DNA of 64,000 nt from Meiothermus rufus DSM 22234. GTDB lineage: Bacteria; Deinococcota; Deinococci; Deinococcales; Thermaceae. The stretch lies in NCBI RefSeq assembly GCF_000423425.1, contig NZ_AUHY01000003.1, positions 1 through 64,000 of the forward strand, in the 5' to 3' direction. The notes beneath the pieces were generated by a model. That model searched no databases. It was not told the origin of the DNA and saw nothing but the letters and a program-made list of their open reading frames with translations. A program made the position numbers and the translations under genes. Positions 47,708 through 55,978 of the stretch are shown here, in pieces. Position 1 is the stretch's first letter, and the number at the start of each line of letters is the position of its first letter.

Positions 47708-49150
47708 ATGCTGTTCAAGCAAATCTACGAGGAAGGTCTAGCCCAAGCCAGCTACTTTATCGGCTGCCAGTCGCAGGGCACGGCCATCGTGATCGACCCC
47801 CGGCGGGATATTCAGGTCTATCTGGACGAGGCTCGCAAAAACGGGATGAGAATCGTGGCCGTGAGCGAGACCCACATCCACGCCGATTACCTCTCGGGGG
47901 CCCGCGAGCTGGCCAGGGCCACTGGGGCTAAGCTTTACCTTTCGGACGAGGGGGACGAAAACTGGAAGTATAAGGGCCTCGAGGGCTTCGACTACCAGCT
48001 GGTGCGGGACGGCGACCAGATTAAGCTGGGCCACATCACCCTCACCGTGGTGCACACCCCTGGCCACACCCCCGAACACATCAGCTTTTTGGTGCAGGAC
48101 GGGGCCGCGGCCAGCGAACCCGGCTTCATCCTGACCGGCGACTTCGTGTTTGTGAGCGACATCGGGCGGCCCGATCTGTTGGAGGAAGCTGCCGGCATCA
48201 AAGGCACCGCCGAGCCGGGCGCCCGACGCATGTTCCAAAGCCTGAAGGAAAAGTTCCTCACCCTGCCCGACTACGTACAGGTCTGGCCTGGCCACGGAGC
48301 CGGCAGCGCCTGTGGCAAGGGATTGGGGGCGGTGGCCAGCACCACCGTGGGCTATGAGCGACGCTTTGCCTGGTGGGCCGACTACCTGCGCACGAACGAC
48401 GAGGAAGGCTTTGTGAAGGCCCTGCTCTTGGGCCAGCCCGAGGCCCCCTACTACTTCGCCCAGATGAAGCGGCTCAACCGCGATGGAATGCCCATCCTAG
48501 GCGACCTGCCCAGGCCTCACCAGTTCACCCCGGCCCAGTTCCGACACAAGCTGGCCGAAGGGGCCATCCTGGTAGACACCCGGGATAAACTGGCCTTTGC
48601 CGGTGGGCATATCCCTGGGGCCATCAACATCCCGGCAGGCAAAAATTTCTCGACCTGGGCCGGATGGCTTCTCCCCTACGACAAAGACCTGATTCTGCTG
48701 GCCAGTCCGGATAGGCTTGAGGAGCTGGTAGCTCAGCTCATTCGCATTGGCCTGGACCGGGTGGTGGGGTATATCCCCAGCCTCGAGGGCTATGCCGAAG
48801 GCGAACTCGAAATCGTTCCCCAGATCACCGCTGCGGAGGCCAAGGCCCTGTGGGACAAAGGCCAGGCCCACGTCCTGGACGTGCGCGGAGCCGACGAATA
48901 CCTGGCCGGGCATATCCCTGGGGCCCAGAACATCCACGCCGGGCGGGTGATGCATAACCTTGACCGCATCCCCAAAGACAAGCCAGTGGTGGTGCACTGC
49001 CTGGGCGGAGACCGCTCCTCTACTGCCATCAGCGCTTTGCTCTCGGCAGGCTTTACCAACCTCATCAACCTGACCGGTGGCATCCGGGCCTGGCAGCAGG
49101 AAGGCTTCCCTCTGGAAAAAGGCCAGCCCCGCGAGGCCGTAGGGGCTTAG
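47708..49150 (+). CDS. cstB: CstB-like persulfide dioxygenase-rhodanese
   Basis: The 480-residue protein has an N-terminal metallo-beta-lactamase domain of persulfide-dioxygenase type (ETHIHADYLSG with H56, H58, D60; HTPGHTPEH; GDFVFVSDIGRPDL; WPGHGAGSACGK). It is followed by a rhodanese-like domain without the active cysteine (LILLASPDR in its place) and a C-terminal active rhodanese with C431 (VVVHCLGGDRSS). This MBL, pseudorhodanese, rhodanese order is that of Staphylococcus CstB, which oxidises persulfides to thiosulfate. GGAGG is seven bases from the ATG. It is first in an operon of rhodaneses and TauE. Confidence 0.9.
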   Translation: MLFKQIYEEGLAQASYFIGCQSQGTAIVIDPRRDIQVYLDEARKNGMRIVAVSETHIHADYLSGARELARATGAKLYLSDEGDENWKYKGLEGFDYQLVRDGDQIKLGHITLTVVHTPGHTPEHISFLVQDGAAASEPGFILTGDFVFVSDIGRPDLLEEAAGIKGTAEPGARRMFQSLKEKFLTLPDYVQVWPGHGAGSACGKGLGAVASTTVGYERRFAWWADYLRTNDEEGFVKALLLGQPEAPYYFAQMKRLNRDGMPILGDLPRPHQFTPAQFRHKLAEGAILVDTRDKLAFAGGHIPGAINIPAGKNFSTWAGWLLPYDKDLILLASPDRLEELVAQLIRIGLDRVVGYIPSLEGYAEGELEIVPQITAAEAKALWDKGQAHVLDVRGADEYLAGHIPGAQNIHAGRVMHNLDRIPKDKPVVVHCLGGDRSSTAISALLSAGFTNLINLTGGIRAWQQEGFPLEKGQPREAVGA

Positions 49151-49219
49151 GTTTCCCTCCCCACGGTGGGCTAAGGCTCACCGTGGGTTCTGGACGATGA
49201 CGCAAACGGCACACAAAAG

Positions 49220-49534
49220 ATGATGCAGGTTAATCTGGACCCCAAAACCGCTTACCAGATCCTAGACCGCTACCAGGTAGTGGATGTGCGCGAACCGGAG
49301 GAGTGGCAGGAGGGCGTGCTACCCGGTGCCCTAAGGCTGCCGCTCTCTAAGCTGTCCAGCCTGGCCGCGCAGTACCTGAAGCGTGACCAGCCAGTGCTGC
49401 TCTACTGCCGCAGCGGCAACCGCTCGCAAGAAGCCCGGGAAACCCTAAGGAAGCTCGGCTACCCTCGGGTGGCCCACCTCGAGGGGGGCCTCAAAGCCTG
49501 GCGCGAGGCCGGCATCCCCTGCACCAGCCCTTAA
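49220..49534 (+). CDS. Single-domain rhodanese
   Basis: This 104-residue cytoplasmic rhodanese has DVREPEEW and the active loop YCRSGNRSQEA. It should carry persulfide sulfur on its cysteine. Two consecutive ATG codons (49220 and 49223) leave the exact start open; the Shine-Dalgarno is weak. It follows cstB by about 70 bases and is the first of four rhodanese genes in a row. Confidence 0.9.
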   Translation: MMQVNLDPKTAYQILDRYQVVDVREPEEWQEGVLPGALRLPLSKLSSLAAQYLKRDQPVLLYCRSGNRSQEARETLRKLGYPRVAHLEGGLKAWREAGIPCTSP

Positions 49535-49543
49535 AGGAGAACC

Positions 49544-50206
49544 ATGCTGACCGTACCCTACAAAGACATTACTCCCGAAGAAGCCCGCAAGCTGCAAAGG
49601 CAAAACGTGTTGTTCGTGGATGTGCGCGAGCCAGAGGAGTTCGCCCAGGTGCGCCTCGAGGGGGCCCAGCTGATCCCCTTGTCGGAGTTTGCCGGGCGCT
49701 ATCAGGAGCTGCCTAAAAACCAGCCGGTGGTGCTCTACTGCCGTAGCGGTAACCGCAGTGCCCAGGCCGCAGCATGGCTCTCGGCCAAGGGGTATGCCCA
49801 TCTGTTCAACTTAGACGGGGGCATCATGGCCTGGTACCAGGCCGGCCTGCCCCTGGACACCCAGCCCCTGGAAGCAACCTACCAAGACACCGCTTTTACC
49901 GAGCTCACCCCCCATGAGGCCCTGCGGTGGATTCAGGAGGGGGCCTATGTGGTGGACGTGCGGGAACCCTACGAGTACGCCATGGGGCACATCCCCGGCG
50001 CCGTCAACATTCCGCTGGGCCGGTTTGTCGGCGAGGTGGGTAACCTACCCAAAGACCGCAAGCTGGTGGTGGTCTGCGCCTCGGGAGGCCGTTCTTCGCA
50101 GGCGGCGGAATACCTGGTAGGGCACGGCTTCACCAAGGAGCAGGTGGGCAACCTCGAGGGCGGCACCTACGGCTGGATGAGCGCGGGGCTCGAGGTGGCG
50201 CGTTGA
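49544..50206 (+). CDS. Tandem two-domain rhodanese
   Basis: The 220-residue protein has two complete rhodanese domains. The first has loop YCRSGNRSAQAA (about residue 66) and the second VCASGGRSSQAA (about residue 179). Both retain the catalytic cysteine, unlike typical tandem-domain enzymes where only one does. An AGGAG motif precedes the ATG. Its stop overlaps the start of the next rhodanese (TGATG). Confidence 0.9.
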   Translation: MLTVPYKDITPEEARKLQRQNVLFVDVREPEEFAQVRLEGAQLIPLSEFAGRYQELPKNQPVVLYCRSGNRSAQAAAWLSAKGYAHLFNLDGGIMAWYQAGLPLDTQPLEATYQDTAFTELTPHEALRWIQEGAYVVDVREPYEYAMGHIPGAVNIPLGRFVGEVGNLPKDRKLVVVCASGGRSSQAAEYLVGHGFTKEQVGNLEGGTYGWMSAGLEVAR

Positions 50207-50535
50207 TGGGCTGGCTCAAAAATCTGCTGGGCGGTGGGGCGGCAGTGGGCCGCCTCAGCCCTGCAGAGGCCTACGAGAAAGCCAAGGCTGGCGCCATCCT
50301 TCTGGATGTGCGCACCCCTCTGGAACGCCAGGAGGGCAAAATCCCCGGCTCTTTGCCGCTACCCCTGGATAGGCTGGCTTCGGAGTGGGAAAAACTCCCC
50401 AGGAACGAAGAAATTATCTGTCAGTGCCGCAGCGGCAGCCGCAGTGCCCGCGCGGCGCGTTTTCTAGCCAGCAAGGTCTACAATCTGGTGGGCGGAATTG
50501 AATCCTGGAAGCAGCAAAAACTCCCGGTGAAGTGA
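50206..50535 (+). CDS. Rhodanese with short hydrophobic N-terminus
   Basis: This is a rhodanese of about 109 residues with a short hydrophobic, Gly-rich start (WLKNLLGGGAAVG), LLDVRTPLE and the active loop QCRSGSRSARAA. The ATG at 50206 overlaps the previous stop codon (TGATG) and its own stop overlaps the next start in the same way, so the genes are translationally coupled. Confidence 0.88.
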   Translation: MGWLKNLLGGGAAVGRLSPAEAYEKAKAGAILLDVRTPLERQEGKIPGSLPLPLDRLASEWEKLPRNEEIICQCRSGSRSARAARFLASKVYNLVGGIESWKQQKLPVK

Positions 50536-50876
50536 TGCAGGACGTTTTCCCCAACGAGCTATCCCTGTGGCAAAAGCGGGGCGCACTGCTCCTGGATGTG
50601 CGCTCACCGGTGGAGTATGCCGCTGGGCATATCCCAGGCTCGCGCAACCTGCCCTTAGAACAGCTCCTCGAGCATCTTTCCGAGCTGAAAAGCCCCATCG
50701 TGACCATCTGTGCGACCGGCAGCCGGGCTGGCCTGGCCGCCGAAGTATTGGAATACGAGGGCCTCGAGGTGGGTAAGCTGGTGGGGGGTATCCAGGGGTA
50801 TGCCGCCCAGGGATACCGGCTCGAGCGTAGCCATCCCGAACCGCCCTTCCACCCCCAGGAGGCCCCATGCTCCTAG
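50535..50876 (+). CDS. Single-domain rhodanese (divergent active loop)
   Basis: The rhodanese has about 113 residues, with LLLDVRSPVEYAAGHIPGSR and an active loop ICATGSRAGLAA. The loop residues differ from the CRSGxRS type of its neighbours, which suggests another sulfur acceptor or donor. Start and stop overlap with the adjoining genes; the TauE gene begins ten bases before its end. Confidence 0.88.
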   Translation: MQDVFPNELSLWQKRGALLLDVRSPVEYAAGHIPGSRNLPLEQLLEHLSELKSPIVTICATGSRAGLAAEVLEYEGLEVGKLVGGIQGYAAQGYRLERSHPEPPFHPQEAPCS

Positions 50877-51631
50877 CCTGGGCAGGTGCCGTGCTGATTG
50901 GGCTGGCCCTGGGCATGCTGGGCTCGGGAGGCTCTATCCTCACGGTGCCCATCCTGGTCTATCTGGTCGGCGAGCCGGATAAACTGGCCATCGCCGAGTC
51001 GCTGGCCATCGTGGGCCTGATCGCCCTTGTGGGAGCCATTCCCTACGCCCTAAAGCGCCAGATCGACTGGGTCAGCGTGCTCTGGTTCGGGCTTCCCGGC
51101 ATGGCCGGTACCTACCTAGGGGCTTACCTCTCCCGCTGGGTGCCGGGTGCTTGGCAACTGGGGCTGTTTGCGGTGGTGATGCTCCTGGCCGCCTACATGA
51201 TGTTCCGCCCGCAACAAGCCCTGGCCCGGCCACCCAAGCGTGCCCCTTTCAAAATTCTCCTGGAAGGGCTGGCGGTTGGGGTTCTGACCGGACTGGTAGG
51301 GGTGGGCGGAGGGTTTTTGATCGTACCGGCCCTGGTTCTACTGGGCGGGCTGCCCATGCATCTGGCGGTGGGCACCAGCCTGGTGGTGGTGGCCATGAAA
51401 TCGGCCAGCGGCTTTTACAAATACCTGCACCTGCTGCCCGAACAGGGCTACACGCTACACTGGAACCTCATCGGGCTCTTTGCCGCTTTGGGCATTGTGG
51501 GTAGCTTGTTTGGGGGCCGTATCGCTGCCTCCATCCCCCAGCTAACCCTAAGGCGCGGCTTTGCCGGGTTTTTGCTTCTGATGGGCGTTTTTATCCTCTG
51601 GCAAAGCCTGCCCAGGGTTTTGCACGGCTAG
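50867..51631 (+). CDS. TauE/SafE-family sulfite/organosulfonate exporter
   Basis: The 254-residue membrane protein has about eight helices and the duplicated TauE motifs GMLGSGGSILTVPILVYL and GLVGVGGGFLIVPALVLL. In Staphylococcus a TauE homologue is part of the cst sulfide-detoxification operon and is thought to export sulfite or thiosulfate. Here it likewise ends an operon headed by a CstB homologue. Confidence 0.92.
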   Translation: MLLAWAGAVLIGLALGMLGSGGSILTVPILVYLVGEPDKLAIAESLAIVGLIALVGAIPYALKRQIDWVSVLWFGLPGMAGTYLGAYLSRWVPGAWQLGLFAVVMLLAAYMMFRPQQALARPPKRAPFKILLEGLAVGVLTGLVGVGGGFLIVPALVLLGGLPMHLAVGTSLVVVAMKSASGFYKYLHLLPEQGYTLHWNLIGLFAALGIVGSLFGGRIAASIPQLTLRRGFAGFLLLMGVFILWQSLPRVLHG

Positions 51632-51769
51632 ACCAGCCCACCTCGATCAGACCAATTGCAGACCCTTTTTCCGAGGCGTCGCCTTGAAAAAATCTCCGTT
51701 ACGAGCATAACGCTTTTCTAAAGGGCTCCTTCCACACATCTTTGATAACTTCCTAATAACACTCAAATT

Positions 51770-52222
51770 ATGAATCTATTTGACTGGCTTCGTAACTGGA
51801 ACCGCAAAACCCCCTCCGAAACACCCCAGCTAGAAGAATCCGAGCAGCATTTCATGGGCCTCGACATCCAGGCAGTCATCAACGCCCATCTGGCCTGGCG
51901 CAAACGGCTCGAGGATCAGATTCTGGGCCAGTCCCAAGAAGAGCTGGACATCGGGGTCATCATGCAGGATAACCAGTGCGTGCTGGGCCAGTGGCTCTAC
52001 GGTCAGGCCGCCCACAGCACCCTTTCGCTCCACCCGGAGTTTGCCCGGCTACGCGAGGCCCACCGGCGCTTTCACCTTTACGCTGCACGGGTGGTTCAGA
52101 CCCTACGGATGCGCGGCGTGGCCGCTGCCCAGGCCATGCTGGAAAGCGAGTTCGACCGGCTGTCCAAAGACATCGTTTTCCTCCTGGCCAGCCTCATCCA
52201 CAAGGAGCGCACGCTACACTGA
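51770..52222 (+). CDS. Stand-alone CZB (chemoreceptor zinc-binding) domain protein
   Basis: The 150-residue protein shows the complete CZB zinc set: H40 (NAHLAW), C70 in CVLGQWLYG, and H98 and H102 in REAHRRFH. CZB domains usually sit on chemoreceptors or diguanylate cyclases and sense zinc or oxidants such as hypochlorous acid through the zinc-cysteine. Here the domain is alone, with only a short charged N-terminus. It lies downstream of the sulfur operon, after an A+T-richer gap. Confidence 0.78.
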   Translation: MNLFDWLRNWNRKTPSETPQLEESEQHFMGLDIQAVINAHLAWRKRLEDQILGQSQEELDIGVIMQDNQCVLGQWLYGQAAHSTLSLHPEFARLREAHRRFHLYAARVVQTLRMRGVAAAQAMLESEFDRLSKDIVFLLASLIHKERTLH

Positions 52223-52482
52223 CCGTCCTTATGCTGGATTCAAAAGGACAAACATTCAAACCAAGTACGTTCAGAGGCTGGGTTGCGCCGCTCACGGCAC
52301 AATCTGAATCCTAGAAGACACCCCTCCCTTCGGTCGGTTGTCGCTGCATAACGTCCTGGCGCAGCATGGGAGAGGCTGAACCACAGCTCAGCGACAAACT
52401 ACGAAACACCCCCCAACACGGTACGGGCAATCCGTTCGGTGTGCTGCCGGATGGTTGCTCGGTTTTTGGACGGGGCTCCACG
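52223..52482. other. Intergenic stretch without a recognisable gene
   Basis: About 260 bases between the CZB gene and the convergent TlpA-like gene. Short frames exist on both strands but none has a credible ribosome-binding site, length or family resemblance. No strong terminator is seen. Confidence 0.5.
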
Positions 52483-52965
52483 CTACTCGGGATAACCCGC
52501 CAAAGCCAGGTCATCTTTGAGCGACTCCACCTCCACCCTGCCCGCGTATACGTTCACCACCTTACCTTCCCCATCCAAAACAAAGGTCCAAGGCTGCCCT
52601 AGCACCCGGTAACGATTGGCCACCGCCACCGGGGTATCCCCCCCAGGAGCCGCTAGCAGGGGTAGGAAGGCAGGGTGGTTTTTCATGTAGTTGAGGACTA
52701 CTTGGTCGGTGTCGCGGGGCTCGCGGCTGATCACCACAAAGGGCACTTTGTACTCTTGGGCAAGCTGGTGCAGCTTGGGAAACTCAGCCCGGCAAATCGG
52801 GCACCAACTGGCCCAGAAGGTGATCACCACCGGCTTCCCCTTGAAGCTAGCCAGGGTGTACATTTTGCCCGAAGCATCGCGCAGACGGAAATCCGGAGCC
52901 ATCTGGCCTGGCGAAACAGCTAGGGCCACTGCGAAAAAAAGCGGAACTAGCAACCAACGGTGCAT
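52483..52965 (-). CDS. TlpA-like periplasmic thiol-disulfide oxidoreductase
   Basis: The 160-residue protein starts with a signal peptide (LLVPLFFAVALAVSP) and has a thioredoxin fold with active site FWASWCPICRAE (C55, C58). It resembles TlpA/ResA proteins that keep c-type cytochrome or Sox thiols reduced. Being divergent from the Sox cluster, it is a good candidate for keeping SoxY or cytochromes active. Confidence 0.88.
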   Translation of the reverse strand: MHRWLLVPLFFAVALAVSPGQMAPDFRLRDASGKMYTLASFKGKPVVITFWASWCPICRAEFPKLHQLAQEYKVPFVVISREPRDTDQVVLNYMKNHPAFLPLLAAPGGDTPVAVANRYRVLGQPWTFVLDGEGKVVNVYAGRVEVESLKDDLALAGYPE

Positions 52966-53076
52966 ATTTCCTCCCAGTGCGCTCTATACCTGCTAAGGGT
53001 ATCAACGTTAATAAAGCATTGAAAAGCATATCCTACAAAAGCACCAGGAGTTGCGTTACATATACTTCGGGAAAAC

Positions 53077-53108
53077 CTTACTATTCGGCATACTTACTAT
53101 TCGGCATA
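53077..53108. repeat. 16-bp tandem direct repeat, two copies
   Basis: CTTACTATTCGGCATA occurs twice head to tail without mismatch in the control region between the divergent TlpA-like gene and soxW. Confidence 0.9.
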
Positions 53109-53252
53109 GTAGATCATAAAGGAGAAACCTGGAATATACCTAAAGAAATGTAGGGTATATCCAAATGAAATAACCTCAACCACAGTAGCCTGAAAGGCCT
53201 ACACTAGGCTGACGCCTGCGGCCTGCTTCTAGCTGGAAACCCCAAAGCCTTA

Positions 53253-53281
53253 TTGACGCAAATACCCCTGGGTAGTATAAA
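53253..53281 (+). promoter_or_regulatory. Sox operon promoter with embedded operator-like repeat
   Basis: TTGACG (53253-53258), 17-base spacer and TATAAA (53276-53281). The spacer contains ATACCCCTGGGTA (from 53262), in which TACCC-CT-GGGTA is a perfect inverted repeat of the same type as the two sites in front of cstB. Confidence 0.75.
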
Positions 53282-53313
53282 CTGGGGTGGTAGTGGAAAG
53301 CTCAAAGGGAGTT

Positions 53314-53751
53314 ATGGTTCGATGGGTTGTACTAGCGCTTACCTGGCTCCTGCCACTGGTCAAGGCCCAGGGCGTGGACTTCGACCGTTGGTATCCCTAT
53401 GCCCAGGCCAGCCAGTACGCCCAGTCGCACGGGCGCATCCTGGTGGTCTATTTCTGGAGCCATGCCTGCCCCTACTGTGACCAGATGAACACCTTCGTGC
53501 TTTCCGACGAAGCGGTCTCCCGCGCTCTTGTCCGCCGCTTTGTGGTGGCCAGCGTGGACAGCCAAAGCCCCGAGGGGCGCGCGCTTGGCGCACAGATGCG
53601 GGCCTTTGGCACACCCAGTTTCGTCTTTCTCGTACCCCAGGGGGGTACGTGGAAAGAATTGGGACGGCTGTTTGGCAGCCGTACCCGGGCACAGTTCCTG
53701 AAAGAGCTTCAGGAAATCTGCACCAAAGCAGGAGGTGAAGGTTGTGGATAG
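53314..53751 (+). CDS. soxW: SoxW-like periplasmic thioredoxin
   Basis: The protein has about 145 residues, a signal peptide ending VKAQG and a thioredoxin-like domain with CxxC in SHACPYCDQM (C52, C55) and cis-Pro FGTPSFVFLV. SoxW proteins reduce thiols of the Sox system. AAAGGGA precedes the ATG at 53314, and an upstream GTG would place residues before the signal peptide. It is the first gene of the Sox operon and overlaps the start of soxY. Confidence 0.85.
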   Translation: MVRWVVLALTWLLPLVKAQGVDFDRWYPYAQASQYAQSHGRILVVYFWSHACPYCDQMNTFVLSDEAVSRALVRRFVVASVDSQSPEGRALGAQMRAFGTPSFVFLVPQGGTWKELGRLFGSRTRAQFLKELQEICTKAGGEGCG

Positions 53752-54205
53752 AAGGAAGTTTTTGAAAGCCTCGGCAGGGGCCGTAGCCGGTGCGGTGCTG
53801 GCCTCCCAGCTCACTTCGGCCCTGGCCCAGGGTGGCCTCGAGGGTGAGGACATCGCCAACCTGGAAAAAGGTCTACAGCAGACCCTGGGCAAGAGCTTCA
53901 AGGATCTGACCCCTTCGCAGCAGGTCAAGCTGGTCGCCCCCACCATCGCCGAGTCGGGGGCCAATGTACCGGTCGAGATCGAGGCTAGCCTGCCCGCTGA
54001 CCAGGTCAAGGCCATCCACTGCTTCTGCGACAAGAACGCCAACCCCTTGCTCTTCTCGGTGGTGCTGAACGGGGTTCTACCCTACTACGCCACCCGGGTG
54101 CGGGTGGCCGAGAGCGCCCCCGTGCGGGCAGTGGTGGAGACCAAAGACGGCAAGTTCTTGCTGGCCTCGCAAGCTGTGCGGGTCACGGTAGGCGGTTGCG
54201 GTTAA
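53744..54205 (+). CDS. soxY: Sulfur carrier protein SoxY
   Basis: SoxY carries sulfur intermediates covalently on a C-terminal cysteine. The protein of about 153 residues has a twin-arginine signal (DRRKFLKASAGAVAGAVLAS) and ends VGGCG with C152, one glycine shorter than the canonical GGCGG. I prefer the GTG at 53744 because GGAGG is eight bases upstream; a GTG at 53735 overlaps that site. soxZ follows after ten bases. Confidence 0.93.
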   Translation: MDRRKFLKASAGAVAGAVLASQLTSALAQGGLEGEDIANLEKGLQQTLGKSFKDLTPSQQVKLVAPTIAESGANVPVEIEASLPADQVKAIHCFCDKNANPLLFSVVLNGVLPYYATRVRVAESAPVRAVVETKDGKFLLASQAVRVTVGGCG

Positions 54206-54215
54206 GGAGGAAAAG

Positions 54216-54542
54216 ATGGCGATTAATATCCTGGTTCGTTTCAATCCGGCCCGGCCCAAAGCCGGCGAGGAAGTTCGGGTGCAGATTGTGGCGCAGCACC
54301 CCATGGAGCCGGGCACCCGGCGGGATAGCAGCGGCAAGCTGATCCCGGCTGATCACATCACCGAGGTTAACGTCACCATGGATGGTCAGCTCATCGCCCA
54401 GGTCAAGCCAGGGCCAGGCACCAGTGCCAACCCCCTGTTCGCCTTCAAGATGAAGGCCACCAAAGCTGGCCAGCTCAAGGTTACCTGCAAGGACCTAAAC
54501 GGCCAAACCGGAGAGCGCACTGCCGACCTGACCCTGGCCTAG
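54216..54542 (+). CDS. soxZ: SoxZ, partner of SoxY
   Basis: This 108-residue Ig-like protein without a signal peptide has the SoxZ beginning INILVRFNPARPKAGEEV and the ISHPMETG-like segment AQHPMEPGTRRD. It forms the SoxYZ heterodimer and is co-exported with SoxY by the Tat route. AGGAGG lies upstream of the ATG. Confidence 0.93.
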   Translation: MAINILVRFNPARPKAGEEVRVQIVAQHPMEPGTRRDSSGKLIPADHITEVNVTMDGQLIAQVKPGPGTSANPLFAFKMKATKAGQLKVTCKDLNGQTGERTADLTLA

Positions 54543-54550
54543 GGGGGAAC

Positions 54551-55342
54551 ATGGGTCGCTTCTGGCGTTTAGCAGGGGTAATTCTCCTGGCTCTGGTGGG
54601 TTTGCTGGCCCTAGCCCAGGAGGAGGTAGATCCCTTTGAGGAGGCCCAAAAACAAAAACAACAACTCCTGGAGCTAAGCGGTGGCATTCTACCCACCGAT
54701 CTGATCGCAGCCCAGGGAGAGGAGCTGTTCAAAGCCAAGCGCGGCCCCAAAAATGCCTCCCTCGAGGCCTGTGACTTTGGCCGTGGGCCTGGAAGGCTCG
54801 AGGGGGTGGTCGGACGGTTGCCCCGCTACTTCTTCGATACCCGCAAGGTAGAAGACCTCGACTCGCGCATCCGCAGCTGCATGATCAACCTACAGGGCCT
54901 CCGTCCCGACCAGATTCGCCGTAACGAGGTGGTGGCCATTGCCTTCTACATCGCCTCGCTATCCAACGGCCAGCCCATGACGGTGCGCCCTTTGATGCCG
55001 CAGGAAAAGCGGCTCTACGAACTAGGGGAAAAACTCTTCTACCTGCGGGCGGGCCCTCGGGATATGGGCTGTGCGAGCTGTCACGTGACCTACGTGGGCC
55101 GCCGGGCCGGGGTACTGCCCTACTCGGACATCCTGGGGGATAAGCGCGTAGCCAGCCACTGGCCCGCCTTCCGCTACTCCAACGACCAGGCCTGGACCAT
55201 GGCCGACCGCATCCGGGCTTGCTACAGTAACCTGAGTATGCCTGCTCCCGACTTCTACTCCGAGCCCATCATTGCCCTGACCTTGTTCATGAACGCCAAG
55301 GCCTATGGGGGCAAGATGGATCTGCCGGGGTTCATTCGCTAA
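54551..55342 (+). CDS. soxA: SoxA, c-type cytochrome subunit of SoxAX (copy 1)
   Basis: SoxAX oxidatively couples thiosulfate to the SoxY cysteine. The 263-residue protein has a signal peptide, one haem site CASCH (C174-H178) and the cysteine haem ligand in RACYSNL near residue 222, as in one-haem SoxA. Immediately downstream is soxX. A second soxA paralogue lies at 58305, after soxB. Confidence 0.92.
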   Translation: MGRFWRLAGVILLALVGLLALAQEEVDPFEEAQKQKQQLLELSGGILPTDLIAAQGEELFKAKRGPKNASLEACDFGRGPGRLEGVVGRLPRYFFDTRKVEDLDSRIRSCMINLQGLRPDQIRRNEVVAIAFYIASLSNGQPMTVRPLMPQEKRLYELGEKLFYLRAGPRDMGCASCHVTYVGRRAGVLPYSDILGDKRVASHWPAFRYSNDQAWTMADRIRACYSNLSMPAPDFYSEPIIALTLFMNAKAYGGKMDLPGFIR

Positions 55343-55351
55343 GGAGGCGCT

Positions 55352-55930
55352 GTGCGGCGATTCTATTTACCTGCCTTGCTTCTCCTGCTGCTGGGACTGG
55401 CCCAGGGCCAGACTGGCACTACCTACATCACCCCGGAGCTCCAGCGCCTAATCCAGGCCGGGGGGCAGAACTACGCTAGTGTCTTGTTACGGCAAGACCC
55501 CGCCCAGGCCCTTTGTTCCACCCACCGCAACCGGCTTCCTGCTGAGGTACTGGGCCCCTTCATCGAGGAGCAGCGCAAAAACATCAAATACCCTGCCGAC
55601 GGCAAGCTGATGGGCGACTGGAAGCAGGGCGAGGCCATCTTCAACACCCTGGCCCGGGGCAACTGCTTCTCCTGCCATGTGGGCTCTCCCCTCAACATTG
55701 GCGGTAATGTGGGGCCTAGCCTGGAGAAATACGGCCAACGCGGTACCTCCGAGGCAGTTCAGAGGTACACCTACGAGGTGATCTACAATACCTGGGCCTA
55801 CTTCCCCTGCACGGTGATGTACCGCTTCGGCGTGGGGGGGCTGCTTAAGCCAGAGGAGATCGCCCACGTGGTGGCCTATCTGCTGGATCCCAACTCGGAC
55901 TTCAATACCAAGCCTGCCCTGAAGCGTTAG
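55352..55930 (+). CDS. soxX: SoxX, monohaem cytochrome c (copy 1)
   Basis: The 192-residue protein starts with GTG and has a signal peptide and one haem motif CFSCH (C105-H109) after the SoxX signature KLMGDWKQGEAIF. It is the small partner of SoxA. A hairpin follows its stop codon, so transcription may be attenuated before soxB. The paralogue at 57737 shares the same central signature. Confidence 0.92.
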   Translation: MRRFYLPALLLLLLGLAQGQTGTTYITPELQRLIQAGGQNYASVLLRQDPAQALCSTHRNRLPAEVLGPFIEEQRKNIKYPADGKLMGDWKQGEAIFNTLARGNCFSCHVGSPLNIGGNVGPSLEKYGQRGTSEAVQRYTYEVIYNTWAYFPCTVMYRFGVGGLLKPEEIAHVVAYLLDPNSDFNTKPALKR

Positions 55931-55935
55931 ACGCT

Positions 55936-55959
55936 GCCGTGGCCCATCTAGGCCACGGC
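55936..55959 (+). terminator. Hairpin between soxX and soxB
   Basis: GCCGTGGCC-CATCTA-GGCCACGGC forms a nine-pair stem followed by CTTATC; the U-tract is poor, so partial termination is more likely than complete. Confidence 0.5.
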
Positions 55960-55978
55960 CTTATCAAACCAACAAACC

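Larger units (their letters stand above)
52966..53313. other. A+T-richer control region before the Sox cluster
   Basis: About 350 bases without a gene. Visible items are a perfect 16-bp tandem repeat (53077-53108), an inverted repeat ATATACC-13-GGTATAT (53134-53160), and a strong promoter with an operator-like repeat (53253-53281). The composition is clearly more A+T-rich than the surroundings. Confidence 0.65.
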
